A stretch of DNA of 64,000 nt from RGIG3159 sp034927685 (GTDB lineage Bacteria; Bacillota; Clostridia; Oscillospirales; Oscillospiraceae). The translations under genes and the position numbers were made by a program. The stretch is from positions 124,001 through 188,000 of the forward strand of contig JAYFPO010000023.1 in the NCBI GenBank assembly GCA_034927685.1. Reading direction: 5' to 3'. Below the pieces are notes generated by a model. That model was not told the DNA's origin. It ran no database searches and saw only the letters and a list, made by a program, of their open reading frames with translations. This document shows positions 54,047 through 62,807 of the stretch, one piece after another; the stretch's first letter is position 1, and each line of letters opens with the position of its first letter.

Positions 54047-55195
54047 ATGTTCGACGTTTCCATTGTCCCCTGCGCGTCCTATGACCCGGCGGTCTGCCGC
54101 GTGGCGCTGCTCCAGGTTCTGCAGCCCCTCGGCGGGCTGGATTTCGTCACCCCGGGCATGCGAATTGCCGTCAAAGCCAATCTGGTTTCCGCCCTGCGGC
54201 CGGAGAAGGCCGCCACGACCCATTTTGCGCTGCTCGGAGCACTCGCGGACCTGCTCACCGCGCGCGGCGCGGAGGTGGTCATCGGCGACAGCCCCGGCGG
54301 ACTTTACAGCGCCCCCTTCGTGGAAAATGTCTACCGTGTCGCCGGTCTGGAGCCGCTTGAACGGCCGGGCGTCCGCCTGAATCGGGACTTTTCCCAGAAG
54401 ACCGCCCGGTTTCCGGCGGGTAAAGCGGCGCGTGAGTTCCAGTATACCGGCTATCTGGACAACTGCGACGTGCTGATCGACTTCTGCAAGCTGAAGACCC
54501 ACGGTATGATGGGTCTTTCCGCCGCGGCCAAAAACCTGTTTGGCACCATCCCCGGCACCCGGAAGCCGGAATACCACTTCCAATACCCGGACCCGCGGGA
54601 CTTCGCCCGGATGCTGGTAGATCTCAATGAATACTGGAAACCGCGGCTGAGCATCGTGGATGCCGTGGAGGCGATGGAGGGCAACGGCCCCACCGCCGGG
54701 ACGCCGCGCCACGTCGGCGCGCTGATTGCCGGTCTCTCGCCCCACAGAACGGATCTGTTCTGCGCCGACCTGATCGGCCTCAGCCGGCAGGCGGTCCCGA
54801 CACTGGAAGCGGCCTTTGAACGCGGCCTGATCCCCGCGTGCGCCGCGGAGCTCTCGGTCACCGGCGACGCGTCAACCCTGCGCGTGCCGGATTTTCGGAG
54901 CGCGGGCGCGCAGCGCAGCCACCTCTTTTCCGGCGCGCTGCCGGGAAAACTGGGTCAGGCGCAAACCCGCCTGCTGCAGCAGCTCATCGGCTCCCGCCCG
55001 CAGGTGTCGAGGGCCGCCTGCATCGGCTGCGGCAAGTGCGCGGAGATCTGCCCCGCCCGCGCCATCTCCATGGCGCATAAGGTACCAAAAATCGACCGGC
55101 ACGCATGCATCCGCTGCTTTTGCTGCCAGGAGTTCTGCCCCATGGGCGCCATGAAGGTCCACCGTGCGCCCATCGCCCGGCTGCTGAACCGCTAG
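54047..55195 (+). CDS. DUF362 protein with two [4Fe-4S] ferredoxin motifs
   Basis: 382 residues. The DUF362 domain (about 5-290) includes IAVKANLVSALRPEKAATTHFALLGALADLLTARGAEVVIGDSPGG and FCKLKTHGMMGLSAAAKNLFGTIPGTRKPEYH. The C-terminus has two ferredoxin motifs, CIGCGKCAEICP and CIRCFCCQEFCP (the second is CxxCxCCxxxCP). Likely an electron-transfer protein of unknown substrate. ATG 54047 has GGGAGG upstream. Not clearly linked to the AMP-ligase that follows, which has its own promoter. Confidence 0.9.
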   Translation: MFDVSIVPCASYDPAVCRVALLQVLQPLGGLDFVTPGMRIAVKANLVSALRPEKAATTHFALLGALADLLTARGAEVVIGDSPGGLYSAPFVENVYRVAGLEPLERPGVRLNRDFSQKTARFPAGKAAREFQYTGYLDNCDVLIDFCKLKTHGMMGLSAAAKNLFGTIPGTRKPEYHFQYPDPRDFARMLVDLNEYWKPRLSIVDAVEAMEGNGPTAGTPRHVGALIAGLSPHRTDLFCADLIGLSRQAVPTLEAAFERGLIPACAAELSVTGDASTLRVPDFRSAGAQRSHLFSGALPGKLGQAQTRLLQQLIGSRPQVSRAACIGCGKCAEICPARAISMAHKVPKIDRHACIRCFCCQEFCPMGAMKVHRAPIARLLNR

Positions 55196-55207
55196 GAAAA
55201 GAAGGGA

Positions 55208-55236
55208 TTGAGTTTTCTGCGTAATTGTTCTATAAT
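55208..55236 (+). promoter_or_regulatory. Promoter of the AMP-ligase gene
   Basis: TTGAGT (55208-55213), 17-base spacer, TATAAT (55231-55236), 45 bases before ATG 55282. Confidence 0.7.
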
Positions 55237-55281
55237 CATGGAATATATGAAACATCCAAACGAAAGAACAGGAGCTATGCA

Positions 55282-57039
55282 ATGAGTACTTCCACCGCTG
55301 CCCCGTGGCTTGCCTTCTACGGCGACATGCCAAAAACCATTAACTATCCCAAAAAGTCCATGTTTGAAATGGTGCAGGACGCTGCGCGCAAGTATCCCAA
55401 CAACATCGCCTATGAATTTCAGGGCAAAAAGACCACCTATCGCGAGTTCATCGAGCGGATTGAACTGACGGCAAAGGCGCTGCTGGCGCTGGGCATCCGC
55501 AGAGGCGACCGGGTCACGATCTGCATGCCGAATGCCCCGCAGGGCGTGGACGCCTTCTATGCCTGCAATCGCATCGGAGCAATTTCCAACATGATTCATC
55601 CGCTGTCCGCTTCCGGCGAGATCGCGTTCTTCCTGAATTTCTCCCACAGCAAGATGATTCTCACGGTGGATATGTTCTACTATAAGGTTTCGGAGATTCT
55701 GCCGGAGCTGAACGCGCCCTGCCGGATCGTCGTGGCACGGATCCAGGACGAACTGCCGCCGGCACTCAAGGTTGGCTTTGCGCTGACCAAGGCCCGAAAG
55801 ATCAAAAAGCTGCCGCACAAATCGGGCGATTATATGCTTTGGACACAGTTTATCCAGGGCGGACGAAAATACAAGGGCGCACTGCCGAAAAAATTCATGC
55901 GCTACGACGAGGGCGCCTCCATTCTCTATTCCGGCGGCACCACCGGCACCACCAAGGGCATCCTGCTCTCCAGCCTGAACTTTAACGCGCTGGGCCTGCA
56001 GACCATCGCGGCGTCCGGCTACTACCCAAAGTTCGCAGGTATGAAGATGCTCTCCGTCATGCCCCTGTTTCACGGCTTCGGTCTCGGCATCGGCATCCAC
56101 ACCGCCCTCATCGGCGGCGCGACCTGCATTCTGGTGCCGCAGTTCAACGTGAAAGTGTATGCCGACCTGCTGATGAAGAAAAAGCCCAATTTGATTCCGG
56201 GTGTTCCCACGCTGTTCGAGGCGCTGCTGCGGACAGACCGGTTGGAAAACGCCGATCTCAGTTTCCTGCGGGGCGTATTCTCCGGCGGCGACTCTCTGTC
56301 CATCGAGCTCAAAAAGAAAGTGGACGCATTTCTGACGGCACACAACTCCCCGGTGCAGATCCGCGAGGGCTACGGCACCACGGAATGCGTCACTGCCTCC
56401 TGCCTGACGCCATTCACCTCCTATCGGGAGGGCTCCATTGGCATTCCCTTCCCCGACACTTTCTACAGCATTGTGAAGCCGGGAACCACAGAAGAGGTTG
56501 CGCCCAACATGGACGGCGAAATCTGCATTTCCGGCCCCTCGGTTATGCTGGGCTATGTGGACAACCCCGAGGAAACGGCGGACACCCTGCGCCGCCACGC
56601 CGATGGCCGCATCTGGCTCCACACCGGCGATCTGGGCTTTATGGATCGGGACGGCTTCATCTACTTCCGGCAGCGGATCAAGCGTATGATTGTCACCTCC
56701 GGCTACAACGTCTACCCCTCCCAGGTAGAAAACATCATCGACAGCCACGAAAAGGTGTTGCTGTCCTGCGTGGTCGGCGTCAAAGACGCCTATAAAATAC
56801 AGAAGGTCAAGGCCTTCGTCGTGCCGAAGCCCGGCATAGAGGCGAACGACGCGCTCCGTAACGAAGTGATGGCTTATCTGTGCACCAAAGTGGCAAGATA
56901 TGCCCTGCCATACGACATCGAGTTCCGCTCCGAGCTTCCCAAAACGCTGGTGGGCAAGGTCGCCTACCGAATTCTGGAGGAGGAAGCCAACGAGGAGGAG
57001 GATGTCCGCCTGAAGGACGAATCTGAGTCGCAGTCCTGA
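55282..57039 (+). CDS. Class I adenylate-forming enzyme (acyl-CoA synthetase-like)
   Basis: 585 residues. Nucleotide-binding SGGTTGTTKG (about 217-226), a GYGTTECV motif, a TGDLGF/R-type hinge (HTGDLGFMDRDGFIYFRQRIKRMI), and the catalytic lysine near the C-terminus (PKTLVGKVAYR). It activates a carboxylic acid as an acyl-AMP, most likely a fatty or aryl acid for CoA or another acceptor; substrate unknown. C-terminal tail of 15 acidic residues. A DUF1624 membrane protein follows after a hairpin. Confidence 0.93.
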   Translation: MSTSTAAPWLAFYGDMPKTINYPKKSMFEMVQDAARKYPNNIAYEFQGKKTTYREFIERIELTAKALLALGIRRGDRVTICMPNAPQGVDAFYACNRIGAISNMIHPLSASGEIAFFLNFSHSKMILTVDMFYYKVSEILPELNAPCRIVVARIQDELPPALKVGFALTKARKIKKLPHKSGDYMLWTQFIQGGRKYKGALPKKFMRYDEGASILYSGGTTGTTKGILLSSLNFNALGLQTIAASGYYPKFAGMKMLSVMPLFHGFGLGIGIHTALIGGATCILVPQFNVKVYADLLMKKKPNLIPGVPTLFEALLRTDRLENADLSFLRGVFSGGDSLSIELKKKVDAFLTAHNSPVQIREGYGTTECVTASCLTPFTSYREGSIGIPFPDTFYSIVKPGTTEEVAPNMDGEICISGPSVMLGYVDNPEETADTLRRHADGRIWLHTGDLGFMDRDGFIYFRQRIKRMIVTSGYNVYPSQVENIIDSHEKVLLSCVVGVKDAYKIQKVKAFVVPKPGIEANDALRNEVMAYLCTKVARYALPYDIEFRSELPKTLVGKVAYRILEEEANEEEDVRLKDESESQS

Positions 57040-57048
57040 CGCCACCAA

Positions 57049-57086
57049 TGAGTGCGTTGCAAAATTTCCGTTTTGCAACGCACTCA
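57049..57086 (+). terminator. 16-bp perfect inverted repeat between ligase and DUF1624 gene
   Basis: Arms 57049-57064 and 57071-57086, six-base loop, T-rich end weak. It could terminate the ligase transcript or act as a partial attenuator before the next gene, which starts 24 bases on. Confidence 0.65.
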
Positions 57087-57109
57087 ATTCTTACGCGAAG
57101 GTGATTATT

Positions 57110-57823
57110 ATGGAAAAGCAGCGAATCGATGAACTGGATATCGTTCGCGGCGTCTGCATTCTGGGCGTCTTGCTCTCGCACGCCTATTACGACCTGACGG
57201 AGATTGCCGGTCTTTCCTTGACCATTCCGGCTTTTTTCACGGTGCTGTTCGAGTACGGCGGCATCCTGTTCATCCTACTCTCCGGCGTCTGTGCCACGCT
57301 TGGCTCACACAGCGTCAGAAGGGGCGCCGCCGTGTTGGGCTGTGGTCTGCTGATCACTGCCGTGACGCTCGGCCTCCGCGCCCTGACTGGCAGCCAAACG
57401 TTCCTGGTCCAGTTTGGTATCCTCCATCTTCTGGGCATGTGTATGCTGCTCTATCCCCTGACACGGCGGCTGCCGAGTCCCCTGCTGGCGATCTGCGCCG
57501 CCGTGCTGATCGCGCTCGGCTTCTGGTTCGACACGCTGCGGGTCGGCGCCACCTGGCTCTTCCCGCTCGGGCTGACCACGACCTCCTTTTTCTCCGCCGA
57601 CTACTGGCCTCTGTTTCCGAATCTGGGTTATTTCCTTCTGGGCATTCTGCTGGGGCGGACCGTCTACCGCGACCGGCAGCCAAAAATCCCCGCGCTGCAG
57701 GGCCGCGGTCGCTTTCTGGCTTTCTGCGGCCGCCACAGCCTGCCGCTCTATCTGCTGCAGCAGCCCGTCATATTTTTGCTTATTGTACTGTTTGCATCCC
57801 TGTTTGGAATTCCGCTGCGCTGA
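57110..57823 (+). CDS. DUF1624 (heparan-alpha-glucosaminide N-acetyltransferase-like) membrane protein
   Basis: 237 residues, about seven membrane helices. The family start RIDELDIVRGVCILGVLLSHAYYDL (with catalytic-type aspartate and His) and the mid block YGGILFILLSGVCATLGS are present, with LPLYLLQQPVIF at the end. Homologues acetylate sugars from the membrane. ATG 57110 is chosen over an upstream GTG at 57101. Probably acts after the adenylate-forming enzyme only if the two share a transcript, which is uncertain. Confidence 0.85.
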   Translation: MEKQRIDELDIVRGVCILGVLLSHAYYDLTEIAGLSLTIPAFFTVLFEYGGILFILLSGVCATLGSHSVRRGAAVLGCGLLITAVTLGLRALTGSQTFLVQFGILHLLGMCMLLYPLTRRLPSPLLAICAAVLIALGFWFDTLRVGATWLFPLGLTTTSFFSADYWPLFPNLGYFLLGILLGRTVYRDRQPKIPALQGRGRFLAFCGRHSLPLYLLQQPVIFLLIVLFASLFGIPLR

Positions 57824-57828
57824 TGCGA

Positions 57829-57862
57829 TTCGCCGATGGAACGCATATGTTCCATCGGCGAA
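57829..57862 (+). terminator. 14-bp inverted repeat after the DUF1624 gene
   Basis: Arms 57829-57842 and 57849-57862 around GCATAT. It directly follows the stop codon and should end this transcript. Confidence 0.7.
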
Positions 57863-57919
57863 CGACCGGCTGTGCCGTGCCGCATTTTTCATTTTTCCAG
57901 GATTAAGCCCTTCTCGTGC

Positions 57920-57961
57920 AAACTCCATTCGAAACGATTGACATCGTTTCGAATGGAGTTT
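57920..57961. terminator. 19-bp perfect inverted repeat
   Basis: Arms 57920-57938 and 57943-57961 with loop TGAC. It lies in a gene-free stretch between the DUF1624 gene and the tRNA operon (57824-58033). Apart from this and the two flanking repeats I see nothing there. Confidence 0.6.
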
Positions 57962-57997
57962 CGTTGCGAATACGTTGGCGGCGTTCGCGGCGCGATA

Positions 57998-58033
57998 GAA
58001 AAGCGCCGTCACGGACAATTGTCCGTAACGGCG
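57998..58033 (-). terminator. Terminator of the tRNA operon
   Basis: Self-complementary 58011-58026, flanked by CGCCGT/ACGGCG (58004-58009 and 58028-58033) with one mismatch. On the minus strand it is followed by CTTTTCT. It begins immediately after the tRNA-Cys CCA. Confidence 0.75.
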
Positions 58034-58108
58034 TGGAGGTGCTGACCCGATTTGAACGGGTGAATCAAGGTTTTGCAGACCTTTGCCTTACCACTTGGCC
58101 ACAGCACC
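58034..58108 (-). tRNA. tRNA-Cys (anticodon GCA)
   Basis: 75 bases with encoded CCA. Acceptor GGTGCTG/CAGCACC, anticodon loop CTGCAAA, T-loop TTCAAAT. Last tRNA of the operon. Confidence 0.96.
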
Positions 58109-58113
58109 GCAAT

Positions 58114-58189
58114 TGGAGCGGGTGACGAGGCTCGAACTCGCTACCTCCACCTTGGCAAGGTGGCGCTCTACCAGATGAGCTACACCCGC
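58114..58189 (-). tRNA. tRNA-Gly (anticodon GCC)
   Basis: 76 bases with encoded CCA. Acceptor GCGGGTG/CACCCGC, anticodon loop TTGCCAA, T-loop TTCGAGC. Standard cloverleaf. Confidence 0.96.
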
Positions 58190-58192
58190 ATG

Positions 58193-58268
<76 letters not shown>

Positions 58269-58273
58269 GTATT

Positions 58274-58295
58274 GAGGTGAGCACTTGCTCACCTC
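58274..58295 (-). other. Hairpin in the tRNA-Asp/tRNA-Phe spacer
   Basis: 10-bp perfect stem (58274-58283 with 58286-58295), two-base loop, within the operon. Likely an RNA processing signal or partial terminator; the spacing to both tRNAs suits a processing role. Confidence 0.55.
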
Positions 58296-58308
58296 TCATG
58301 CGATTATA

Positions 58309-58385
58309 TGGCGACCCGGAACGGACTTGAACCGTCGACCTCCAGCGTGACAGGCTGGCGTGCTAACCAACTGCACCACCGGGCC
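58309..58385 (-). tRNA. tRNA-Asp (anticodon GTC)
   Basis: 77 bases with encoded CCA. Acceptor GGCCCGG/CCGGGTC (one GU pair), anticodon loop CTGTCAC, T-loop TTCAAGT. G34 makes it a queuosine acceptor, a substrate of the GluQ enzyme in this window if Q is made. Confidence 0.96.
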
Positions 58386-58391
58386 GTATTG

Positions 58392-58467
58392 TGGTGGGAA
58401 CAACAGGGCTCGAACCTGTGACCCCATGCTTGTAAGGCATGTGCTCTCCCAGCTGAGCTATGCTCCC
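58392..58467 (-). tRNA. tRNA-Val (anticodon TAC)
   Basis: 76 bases with encoded CCA. Acceptor GGGAGCA/TGTTCCC, anticodon loop CTTACAA, T-loop TTCGAGC. First tRNA after the promoter; a small AACGTTG/CAACGTT hairpin (58470-58490) lies in its leader. Confidence 0.96.
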
Positions 58468-58492
58468 GAACGTTGTGCCAAGCAACGTTGCT

Positions 58493-58521
58493 ATTATACA
58501 CAGGAGGGTATTCTTTGTCAA
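58493..58521 (-). promoter_or_regulatory. Consensus promoter of the tRNA operon
   Basis: Minus strand TTGACA (58521-58516), 17-base spacer, TATAAT (58498-58493). Perfect match at both hexamers, as expected of a stable-RNA operon. Confidence 0.93.
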
Positions 58522-58530
58522 GAAGATTTT

Positions 58531-59430
58531 TCAGTTTTCCGCGTTTTCGACGTCCATCTTCTGCAGCAGCAACCGCACCTCTTCCGGCGAAAATGCATAG
58601 TCCGCGTCGCAGAACTGGCAGCCGATCCGCACCGTTTCGCGGTCCTCCACGATCTTTTGCAGTTCCTCCCTGCCGAGACTGAGCAGCGTCGACGCCACGC
58701 GCTCCCGGCTGCAGTAGCAGCGGTAGCAGACCTCGCTCTCCTCCAGGACCCGCAGGCCAAGGCCCACAAACAGCATCTCCAGCAGTGCCCGGGCGTCCGC
58801 GCCCGCATCCAGCACGGCGGTCACATTGCCGACGGCCGCGATGCTGCGCTCGATCTGCGTGACGATGTTGTCCGGTGCGCCGGGCAGCAGCTGAATCAGA
58901 TAGCCGCCGGCCGCGCGGACGCTTTGATCCTGCGCGATCAGCACGCCGAGGGCGCAGGCCGTGGGGATCTGTTCACTCTGAACAAAATAGGAGGTGACGT
59001 CCTCGGCGATCTCGCCGGATACGAGCGGCACCGTGCCGACGTACGGCTCCTTCATCCGCAGGTCGCGGATGACCGTCAGCGTACCGTCGCGCCCCACCGC
59101 CGCGCCCACGTCCAGCTTGCCGCGGTATTTTTCGAGCAGGGAAACCGCCGGATTGTCCACATAGCCGCGGACGTTGCCCCGCCAGTCGGAGACCGCCAAC
59201 AGCGTGCCGAGCGGACCGCCGCCACGAATCTGAAGTGTCAGAGAGCTTTCCTCGGTCTTTTGCATATTGCCCATAATGGAAGCCGCGGTCAGCACCCGCC
59301 CCAGAGCGGCTGTCGCCGTCGGCAGCGTCCTATGGATCTGCCGCGCTCGCTCTACGATACCGGTCGAGGTAATGCCCACCACCTTGACATAGCCGTCCTC
59401 CGTGATGCCGCGGACAATGTGATCTGCCAT
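58531..59430 (-). CDS. hslO: Redox-regulated chaperone Hsp33
   Basis: 299 residues. N-terminal dimer/substrate domain (GRVLTAASIMGNMQKTEESSLTLQI, GGPLGTLLAVSDWRGNVRGYVDNP) and a C-terminal zinc redox switch with CYRCYC and CQFC (about 234-271). Oxidation forms disulfides and activates holdase action. Start ATG 59430 is chosen over GTG 59436 because AAAGGAGCA is at the right distance. Two bases separate its start from the upstream methyltransferase stop. The gene ends close to the tRNA promoter. Confidence 0.96.
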   Translation of the reverse strand: MADHIVRGITEDGYVKVVGITSTGIVERARQIHRTLPTATAALGRVLTAASIMGNMQKTEESSLTLQIRGGGPLGTLLAVSDWRGNVRGYVDNPAVSLLEKYRGKLDVGAAVGRDGTLTVIRDLRMKEPYVGTVPLVSGEIAEDVTSYFVQSEQIPTACALGVLIAQDQSVRAAGGYLIQLLPGAPDNIVTQIERSIAAVGNVTAVLDAGADARALLEMLFVGLGLRVLEESEVCYRCYCSRERVASTLLSLGREELQKIVEDRETVRIGCQFCDADYAFSPEEVRLLLQKMDVENAEN

Positions 59431-59432
59431 GC

Positions 59433-60173
59433 TCACTGCTCCTTTATCGCCGCGAAATAAACGCGCTGCGCACCGGGCTGCGGTTTTGTCAGTACCCTGT
59501 CGCCGTAGACAGTGACCGACGTGAACCCCGCCTCCCGCAGGTATTCCAGAATTTCCTCCCTCTCGTAGGCGTATTCCAGATGCTCCTCGCTGCTGCGCAG
59601 CCAGACCTGCCCCGCCCGCTGGAATAAATCCATACCATAGGCACAGATCCGGTCCTTCTCCGAAAAAGAGGCGCGCCAGACGCAGTAAACGTCCTCGTCC
59701 TCATCGAGAAAGGTCTGCCCATCCAGGCCCCGCAGTTTTTCCGGGGTGTTCAGATCAAACAAGAACCTGCCGCCGGGGTGCAGAGCATCGTGGACCCTGC
59801 CAATGGCCGCGCGGCAGTCGGCGGGTTTCGTCAGATAGTTCAGACTGTCCAGGCAGCAGACGACGCAGTCAACCTGGTAAGGCAGACGCAGCTTCTGCAT
59901 GCTCTGGTGAATGAAATAAGGCCGGTTTTCTTCCAGCGCCAGCGCCTTTTCATAGGCCACAGCCAGCATGTCCTCCGAGAGGTCGACGCCGAGAACGCGA
60001 TAGCCTTTCCGCGCCAGCAGAATGGAAAGCGAGCCCGTCCCACAGGCCAGATCCACGACAGTCTCCGGCTTGTTCTCCCCGAACAGGCGCTCCAGATAGG
60101 CGAGGACCTCGCCATAGGGAACGTCGTTCGTCAGGCGGTCATAGGAGGACGCGAGCGCGCCATATGCGTTCAT
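59433..60173 (-). CDS. Class I SAM-dependent methyltransferase
   Basis: 246 residues. Motif I VVDLACGTGSLSILLARKG (about 38-56), then GVDLSEDM, YLVDCVVCCLDSLNYL, LHPGGRFLFDLNTPEKL. Small-molecule methyltransferase-like; the substrate is unknown. Start ATG 60173 overlaps the yerC stop (ATGA). The order yerC-methyltransferase-hslO is tightly packed, suggesting one transcript. Confidence 0.9.
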   Translation of the reverse strand: MNAYGALASSYDRLTNDVPYGEVLAYLERLFGENKPETVVDLACGTGSLSILLARKGYRVLGVDLSEDMLAVAYEKALALEENRPYFIHQSMQKLRLPYQVDCVVCCLDSLNYLTKPADCRAAIGRVHDALHPGGRFLFDLNTPEKLRGLDGQTFLDEDEDVYCVWRASFSEKDRICAYGMDLFQRAGQVWLRSSEEHLEYAYEREEILEYLREAGFTSVTVYGDRVLTKPQPGAQRVYFAAIKEQ

Positions 60174-60469
60174 TCGTCCTTTTCCTCCATCCGCGCAAAC
60201 AGCGTCCGGTAGGAGTCCATTCCGAGGTGGAGACTGCGGTTGACGCGGCTGACCGTGGCGCTGCTGGCGCCGGTCTTTTCCAAAATATCGTTGTAAATCA
60301 TACCCCGCGACAGAAGCTGCGCGATCTGAAAGCGCTGCTCCATGGCCTTCATCTCCGCAACCGTGCAAAGATCGGAAAAGAAGGCATAGCTCTCCTCCGG
60401 CGTCCGCAGCTCCAGAATCGCGCGGTAGAGATCACTGTCACGGTTGGAGAGCTTCATTTTGTTGTTCAT
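60170..60469 (-). CDS. yerC: YerC/YecD TrpR-related regulator
   Basis: 99 residues. TrpR-type HTH: QIAQLLSRGMIYNDILEKTGASSATVSRVNRSL (about 53-85), preceded by YRAILELRTPEESYAFFSDLCTVAEMKAMEQRF. YerC proteins may bind DNA as dimers in Firmicutes; the target is unknown. Start ATG 60469 has GGAGA; the longer open frame is not supported. No ligand-binding domain. Confidence 0.9.
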   Translation of the reverse strand: MNNKMKLSNRDSDLYRAILELRTPEESYAFFSDLCTVAEMKAMEQRFQIAQLLSRGMIYNDILEKTGASSATVSRVNRSLHLGMDSYRTLFARMEEKDE

Positions 60470-60626
60470 TCTCCGCACCTCCGTTCCATCGTATTTTAGC
60501 AGACCGCACCGCAGAAGTAAAGAGGCGAAAACCGCGCCGGCATCCTCCGCGGAGCGCGCCTCTCGGCCCTGCAAGCCTCCCTCGGCGGGGGAGAGTATTG
60601 TGCCCTGTTCTGTGGCCCCAATGCAG

Positions 60627-60666
60627 CAAATCGCCGCGGCCCGCAATGCAGGGCGGCGGCGATTTG
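60627..60666 (-). terminator. Terminator of ftsZ
   Basis: 11-bp inverted repeat (60627-60637 with 60656-60666) and an 18-base GC-rich loop, 22 bases beyond the ftsZ stop. The rest of the 60470-60687 gap holds a yerC promoter region that I cannot define; I see nothing else in it. Confidence 0.55.
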
Positions 60667-60687
60667 TGAATTCCCGGGCTTCCTGGT

Positions 60688-61785
60688 TTATTTGTTGAAA
60701 ATCTTGAAGATCTCGTCGATGTCGTTGACATCCTCCACCGGCGCGACCTTGGGCGCCGACACGGCGGTACGCTCATTCGCGGCACTGGCCGCGCTGAACG
60801 CGCCGGGCCGAACGGGATTCTCCGGCTTGGCGTTGGAATCGAACCCGGTGGCGATTACGGTAACACGCATTTCGTCCTCAAATTCGTCGTTGAAGGCCGC
60901 GCCGAAGATGATATTGGCTTCCGGATTGGCGGCTTCCATGACGATATTTGCGGCGGTCTCCACATCGTCGAGGCCGAGATCCATGGCGCCGGTCACGTTG
61001 ATCAGCACGCCGGTCGCGCCGTTGATGGAAGTTTCCAGCAGCGGACTGGCCACGGCGGCCATGGCGGCCTGCTCGGCCTTGTCGCGGCCGGAGGCGGTGC
61101 CGACGCCCATATGGGCGTGGCCTGCGTCCTTCATGATGGAGGACACGTCGGCAAAGTCGAGGTTGATGATCACGCGCTCAGAATAACCGACCAACTCGGA
61201 AATCGAGGTGACGGCTTGCTTCAGCACGTCGTCGGCAATGCCGAAGGCGTTGGCGAAGGTGATCTTCTGGTCGGTGACGTATTTCAGACGATCATTCGGA
61301 ATGATAATCAGGGAATCTACCTTTTCCTGCAGGGCCGCAATGCCGTCCTCCGCCTGCTTCATCCGATTGGCGCCCTCAAAGCGAAAGGGCTTTGTGACGA
61401 CGCCGACGGTCAGAATGCCCGACTCGTGGGCCAGATCCGCGATAATTGGCGCAGCGCCGGTACCGGTGCCGCCGCCCATGCCGGCGGTGATAAATACCAT
61501 ATCGGTGCCTTCGAGAATCTTGGCGATGGCCGCCCGGCTCTCCTCGGCGGACTTTTTGCCGATCTCCGGCTTGGAGCCGGCGCCCATGCCGCCGGTCAGC
61601 TTCTCGCCGATCTGCAGCTTGTTCTCACAGAGAGTTTTATTGAGGTCCTGTTTATCCGTATTGACGGCAATGAACTCCACGCCCTGAATGCCGCTGGAAA
61701 TCATCCGGTTCACGACGTTGTTCCCCGCGCCGCCGATGCCGATGACCTTAATTGCTACAACCTTATCTTCATATTCTGCGGACAT
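60688..61785 (-). CDS. ftsZ: Cell division protein FtsZ
   Basis: 365 residues. GTP-binding tubulin-like GTPase: GGGTGTG (104-110), the T7 NxDxxD region VIINLDFADV. The linker is short and the C-terminal peptide DINDIDEIF-like is present for FtsA/ZapA contacts. It polymerises into the Z ring. It follows ftsQ with 236 bases between, including its own promoter. Ribosome site AGGAGGAG precedes ATG 61785. Confidence 0.98.
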   Translation of the reverse strand: MSAEYEDKVVAIKVIGIGGAGNNVVNRMISSGIQGVEFIAVNTDKQDLNKTLCENKLQIGEKLTGGMGAGSKPEIGKKSAEESRAAIAKILEGTDMVFITAGMGGGTGTGAAPIIADLAHESGILTVGVVTKPFRFEGANRMKQAEDGIAALQEKVDSLIIIPNDRLKYVTDQKITFANAFGIADDVLKQAVTSISELVGYSERVIINLDFADVSSIMKDAGHAHMGVGTASGRDKAEQAAMAAVASPLLETSINGATGVLINVTGAMDLGLDDVETAANIVMEAANPEANIIFGAAFNDEFEDEMRVTVIATGFDSNAKPENPVRPGAFSAASAANERTAVSAPKVAPVEDVNDIDEIFKIFNK

Positions 61786-61951
61786 AATCTATCTCCTCCT
61801 ATGTATGACTGTGTTTTCAGTTTCAGCATCTCAATCAGCGCCGTCTGGGCGACAGTCCGGCCATGTGCCGGTCCAAGCCCCAATACGCCGCCGCGCAGCA
61901 TCGTTTCCGGCGCAGCTGTGCGGCGCGCTAAACTCAGAATTATACTGTTTT

Positions 61952-61980
61952 ATTGTATAACCAAATTTGTTCAAGGTCAA
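61952..61980 (-). promoter_or_regulatory. Promoter of ftsZ
   Basis: Minus strand TTGACC (61980-61975), 17-base spacer, TACAAT (61957-61952). A leader of about 160 bases follows, which contains a GC-rich stretch (61850-61930). Nothing else recognised in the 61786-62021 gap. Confidence 0.65.
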
Positions 61981-62021
61981 TACAAATCGTGTTTTTTTTG
62001 ATGGGAAACCGGCAGCGCCGG

Positions 62022-62807
62022 TCAGTACGGCTGAAAGCGAGCCGTTTTGTCCTCTTCGAAGGTCAGGTCGATCACGCCGGACTGCGTTTCGCCGAGCTGC
62101 TCCAGTACGGAGCCAAGATACTCAATTTTGTAGGACAAATTGTCATTGCCGCCCAGCAGAATTTCATACTGCGTGCCGTACTGCAGGCGGATGTCGTAGG
62201 CTTTGGTGACGTCCAGCGTGGAAATGCTCCCGGCGATCCCATAGTCGTTGAGCAGTTGCATCAGGCTGAGTGCGGCGCTTTCATTCTCCGCCTCCTCATC
62301 CGGCACATTGATCGCCGCGCCGATGGTTGGCTCCGAAACGGTCAGGCCCTCCACATTGGGGTAGTCGGGCGCGTTGGCCGTCTGGATTTCCTGCAGGACT
62401 TTCCCCTGCGTGTTGATCAGATAGTAGGTCTCGTTCTGCGCCCGGATGGCGAAGGTCACATCGGACTCCGTCACGGTGATGTTGACGCAGTTGGGAAGCT
62501 GACGTTCGATGTGGACGCTTTCCACAAACGGCAGCGTGGACATGATGAGGCTGGCGGCGTTGGCCTTCTTGATCGCCACCAGGTTATCGCCAACGCTGAT
62601 GCCGCTGGCATCGATCACCTGCTCTTCCGAGTAGATATGATTGCCGGTCACATGAAGCTCGCTGACCTGGAAAAAGAGCGTGAGACAGGCAAGTACGGCG
62701 GCAACAACGGCCGCCATGGTCAGAAACCGAAACCAAAAACCGCTTTTCCGGGGAGACGGTGCGGCGCGCTGGGGCGACCGACGGCTTTCCTTCTTCTGTT
62801 TTTTCAT
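62022..62807 (-). CDS. ftsQ: Cell division protein FtsQ/DivIB
   Basis: 261 residues. Basic cytoplasmic tail (1-22), one membrane helix (about 24-46), a POTRA domain (VSELHVTGNHIYSEEQVIDASGISVGDNLVAI) and a C-terminal beta domain that binds FtsL and FtsB. It is part of the divisome and of septal wall control. Its ATG overlaps the murG stop by four bases. This is the usual murG-ftsQ-ftsZ order in Clostridia. Confidence 0.93.
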   Translation of the reverse strand: MKKQKKESRRSPQRAAPSPRKSGFWFRFLTMAAVVAAVLACLTLFFQVSELHVTGNHIYSEEQVIDASGISVGDNLVAIKKANAASLIMSTLPFVESVHIERQLPNCVNITVTESDVTFAIRAQNETYYLINTQGKVLQEIQTANAPDYPNVEGLTVSEPTIGAAINVPDEEAENESAALSLMQLLNDYGIAGSISTLDVTKAYDIRLQYGTQYEILLGGNDNLSYKIEYLGSVLEQLGETQSGVIDLTFEEDKTARFQPY

